From the NCBI GenBank assembly GCA_934167135.1, contig CAKPKI010000008.1, positions 1 through 26,374 on the forward strand: a stretch of 26,374 nt of DNA. The letters run 5' to 3'. Origin of the DNA: an uncultured Clostridia bacterium (GTDB lineage: Bacteria; Bacillota; Clostridia; TANB77; CAG-508). This document shows, piece after piece, positions 24,527 to 26,374 of the stretch (positions are counted from its first letter, which is position 1; each line of letters begins with the position of its first letter). Both the position numbers and the translations under genes were made by a program. The notes beneath the pieces were generated by a model. The model saw only the letters and a program-made list of their open reading frames with translations. It made no database searches and was not told the origin of the DNA.

Positions 24527-25543
24527 TTAATTCTCCTTCTTATTTTTTTGTATCTTTTCTAAATCTTTTTTAGCTTCCTCATTTCCATCATCTGCTGCCT
24601 CTTCTAATAATTGTATTGCATATTCAGCATCCTTTTTTATATCTATTCCATTTTCTTCTCCATAATAATAGAGCATTGCCAATCTGTGCTTAGCAAGTGA
24701 ATTTCCATTTACTGAAGCTTTTTCATACCAATATACAGCCTTTTTATCATCAATTTCTGTTCCTTCTCCACATAAGTATGCTTGTCCGACAAAAAATTGC
24801 CCCATAGGATGTCCTTTTTCTGCTGACTTTTTAAAATATTCAAATGCATTTTGCTGATTTTCTGCTTCTCCTGTTTTTTTATAATAATATCTAAGACCTA
24901 TATTAAAAGCTATAATTCCTTTTTTATCATTTACTATACCTTTATAATATTTTAAAGCTTTTTCATAATCTTTTTCTACATATTGTCCATAATAATACAA
25001 ATTTCCTAAAATTTCTTTTATTCTATCTTCTTCTTCACTTGATTTTATATATCTGTCCGAATTATCTAGTATAATATTACAATATTCATATGCCTTTGCA
25101 AAATCTTTTTCAGAACTATAATAATACGCTTCTGCTAACATTAATAATGCAGGATCATATTCAAATTTATTATATAGTTCTTCAAATATTTTAACAGCTT
25201 TTTCTTCATCTTTCTCCGTCCCATTCCCGTCATATAACATTAAACCTAAATAATATTTAGCATCATTATCTTTACTATTATATTCTAATGCCTTTGTTAT
25301 ATATTCAAATGCTTTTTCATAATCTCTCTCAACAATATTTCCAAAATAATAAATTTCTCCTAAATAATAACTTACGCTCTTATCTTCATATTTTTCTGCT
25401 AATTCTTTGAACATATTAAATGCAATTTTAGTATCTTTAGTTACACCCCATCCATAATAATATTTATATGCTAGCACATACATTGCTTTTGTATTTCCTT
25501 GTTTTACTAAATCCTTTAATTCTTCTATGCTTTTATTTTTCAC
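24527..25543 (-). CDS. Sel1-repeat protein, large
   Basis: A 338-residue cytoplasmic protein with about eight Sel1/TPR-like repeats covering nearly its whole length, for example AMYVLAYKYYYGWGVTKDT, YYLGEIYYFGNIVERDYEKA, YYLGLMLYDGNGTEKDEEKA and GQFFVGQAYLCGEGTEIDDK. The start is GTG 25543, seven bases after AGGAGG; the ATG at 25564 lies upstream of that site. Repeats in the C-terminal half are closest to the Sel1 consensus and those in the middle more irregular. It is probably a protein-interaction scaffold working with the neighbouring small Sel1 protein and the AAA-like protein. Confidence 0.87.
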   Translation of the reverse strand: MKNKSIEELKDLVKQGNTKAMYVLAYKYYYGWGVTKDTKIAFNMFKELAEKYEDKSVSYYLGEIYYFGNIVERDYEKAFEYITKALEYNSKDNDAKYYLGLMLYDGNGTEKDEEKAVKIFEELYNKFEYDPALLMLAEAYYYSSEKDFAKAYEYCNIILDNSDRYIKSSEEEDRIKEILGNLYYYGQYVEKDYEKALKYYKGIVNDKKGIIAFNIGLRYYYKKTGEAENQQNAFEYFKKSAEKGHPMGQFFVGQAYLCGEGTEIDDKKAVYWYEKASVNGNSLAKHRLAMLYYYGEENGIDIKKDAEYAIQLLEEAADDGNEEAKKDLEKIQKNKKEN

Positions 25544-25588
25544 TCTAACTCCTCCTATTAACATATTTTTCTTACATATATAGTTTCA

Positions 25589-26374
25589 TTAATCTTTTTC
25601 ATTTATGGGTTCTGGAATATCATCTATTGAAATCATTGTATCATCTTTAAAATCGAATTTGCTATTATGCTTTAGTACAATAGAATTGTATAATTTTTCA
25701 GCATATGCTATATCTTTCAGTTCACTCTTCTTATACGATGAATTTATATATTTTCTTAGTTTCTCTTTTACATCATCACTCACAACTGTTATTTCTTCAA
25801 AATCATGTATAATCATTTTATATATGTTTTCTTCATTCATATTATCTACATCTATTTCAACATTAAATAGTATTTGAGATAAGTTTTGGTTATTTTCAAA
25901 TAATTTGTGTATTTCTTTTTTATTTCCGTATATAACTGTGCATACATTCTCATTATGTTTTTCTATTTCTATAGCTAAATTACCTAACATAATTTTTCTT
26001 TGTATATCTTCTAAAAGCAATAAATCTTCTATGTTATGTAATAATAACATTCCATTTATTTCTCTTCCATTGTCGTAATATATATTTTTAATAGTAGATT
26101 TATCAAGGAGAATTTTATCAATAAACTTACAATATCTATCTGTTTCTGTTGGAAAATAGTTAAAAAAATACATAAAGTCATATATTATAAAAGAAATTAG
26201 TTCTGCAATAGCTCTATCTTCTGTATATATTGCAATATTAATTGGAACATATACAACATTATTTTTATATTTATAATTAAGAATATAATTGAAAATATCT
26301 AGGATTTTTTCTTTTGTTTTTTTAGTGCATGGCAATTTGTTTACTGATTGATGTTGTTTATGAATATAGTAATG
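25589..26374 (-). CDS. Degenerate AAA+-like (CbbX/SpoVK-type) protein, N terminus outside the window
   Basis: The minus-strand frame is open to the window edge (codons HYYIHKQHQSVNK precede TTG 26335), so at least 261 residues are present and the true start is beyond it. The layout follows the CbbX/SpoVK AAA+ family: a strand and helix VPINIAIYTEDRAIAELISF where Walker A should be, GMLLLHNIEDLLLLEDIQR where Walker B should be, then CTVIYGNKKEIHKLFENNQN matching the VVIVAGYxxEMxxFLxxNPG segment, and a C-terminal helical lid. Gly-Lys-Thr of Walker A and Asp-Glu of Walker B are both missing, so it should not hydrolyse ATP. It heads the Sel1 operon. This is my reading by pattern; the family call is moderate. 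Confidence 0.5.
   Translation of the reverse strand, partial: HYYIHKQHQSVNKLPCTKKTKEKILDIFNYILNYKYKNNVVYVPINIAIYTEDRAIAELISFIIYDFMYFFNYFPTETDRYCKFIDKILLDKSTIKNIYYDNGREINGMLLLHNIEDLLLLEDIQRKIMLGNLAIEIEKHNENVCTVIYGNKKEIHKLFENNQNLSQILFNVEIDVDNMNEENIYKMIIHDFEEITVVSDDVKEKLRKYINSSYKKSELKDIAYAEKLYNSIVLKHNSKFDFKDDTMISIDDIPEPINEKD

Noticed and set aside
1..26374. CRISPR array or toxin-antitoxin pair
   Set aside because: No regularly spaced repeats were seen, and the small gene pairs show no recognisable toxin or antitoxin motifs.

Overview
The window is very AT-rich, uses the standard genetic code and has strong AGGAGG-type ribosome binding sites and sigma-A promoters. It carries typical Firmicutes genes (comF, TSUP permeases, an LPxTG surface protease, OLE RNA with OapA). 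It is most likely chromosome of a low-GC Clostridia-class bacterium, perhaps an uncultured gut lineage; that last point is inference from overall look only.

Layout. Positions 1-1860 are the end of an integrated mobile element: an excisionase-like gene and a tyrosine integrase with one in-frame stop, abutting the 3' end of tRNA-Leu(UAA). Positions 2100-4320 hold comF, a membrane-anchored pilin-like protein, a Cys-rich regulatory-like domain protein and a 45-residue membrane peptide. Positions 4318-6065 hold two half-size TSUP permeases and a frameshifted membrane-anchored protein. Positions 6126-8043 hold divergent rarA (broken, missing its Walker B segment) and ruvA, two genes of recombination and fork repair. 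Positions 8068-9231 hold the most notable locus: a roughly 570-nt structured non-coding RNA with its own promoter and terminator, directly upstream of a four-helix membrane protein that matches OapA. I read the pair as an OLE ribonucleoprotein locus. Positions 9327-11320 hold thymidylate kinase and a two-gene operon of unknown function. Positions 11421-13724 hold a palindromic MITE-like repeat, a Rieske-type FAD oxidoreductase, an orphan small gene and a second partial repeat copy. Positions 13845-16363 hold convergent M18 aminopeptidase and GH3 beta-N-acetylhexosaminidase genes. Positions 16452-17518 hold a third repeat end, a second orphan small gene and a decayed pseudogene. Positions 17547-21540 hold a very large sortase-anchored subtilisin-like protease, frameshifted inside the catalytic domain. 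Positions 21646-23301 are a complete IS30-family insertion sequence. Positions 23338-26374 hold a minus-strand operon: an AAA-like protein without recognisable Walker motifs (continuing past the window edge), two Sel1-repeat proteins and a coiled-coil protein.

Five genes are broken (integrase, the 5120-6065 gene, rarA, the 17076-17518 relic and the surface protease). Either this genome is accumulating pseudogenes or the assembly has residual errors; rarA and the 17 kb relic look truly damaged, while the others are single-base events that resequencing could overturn.
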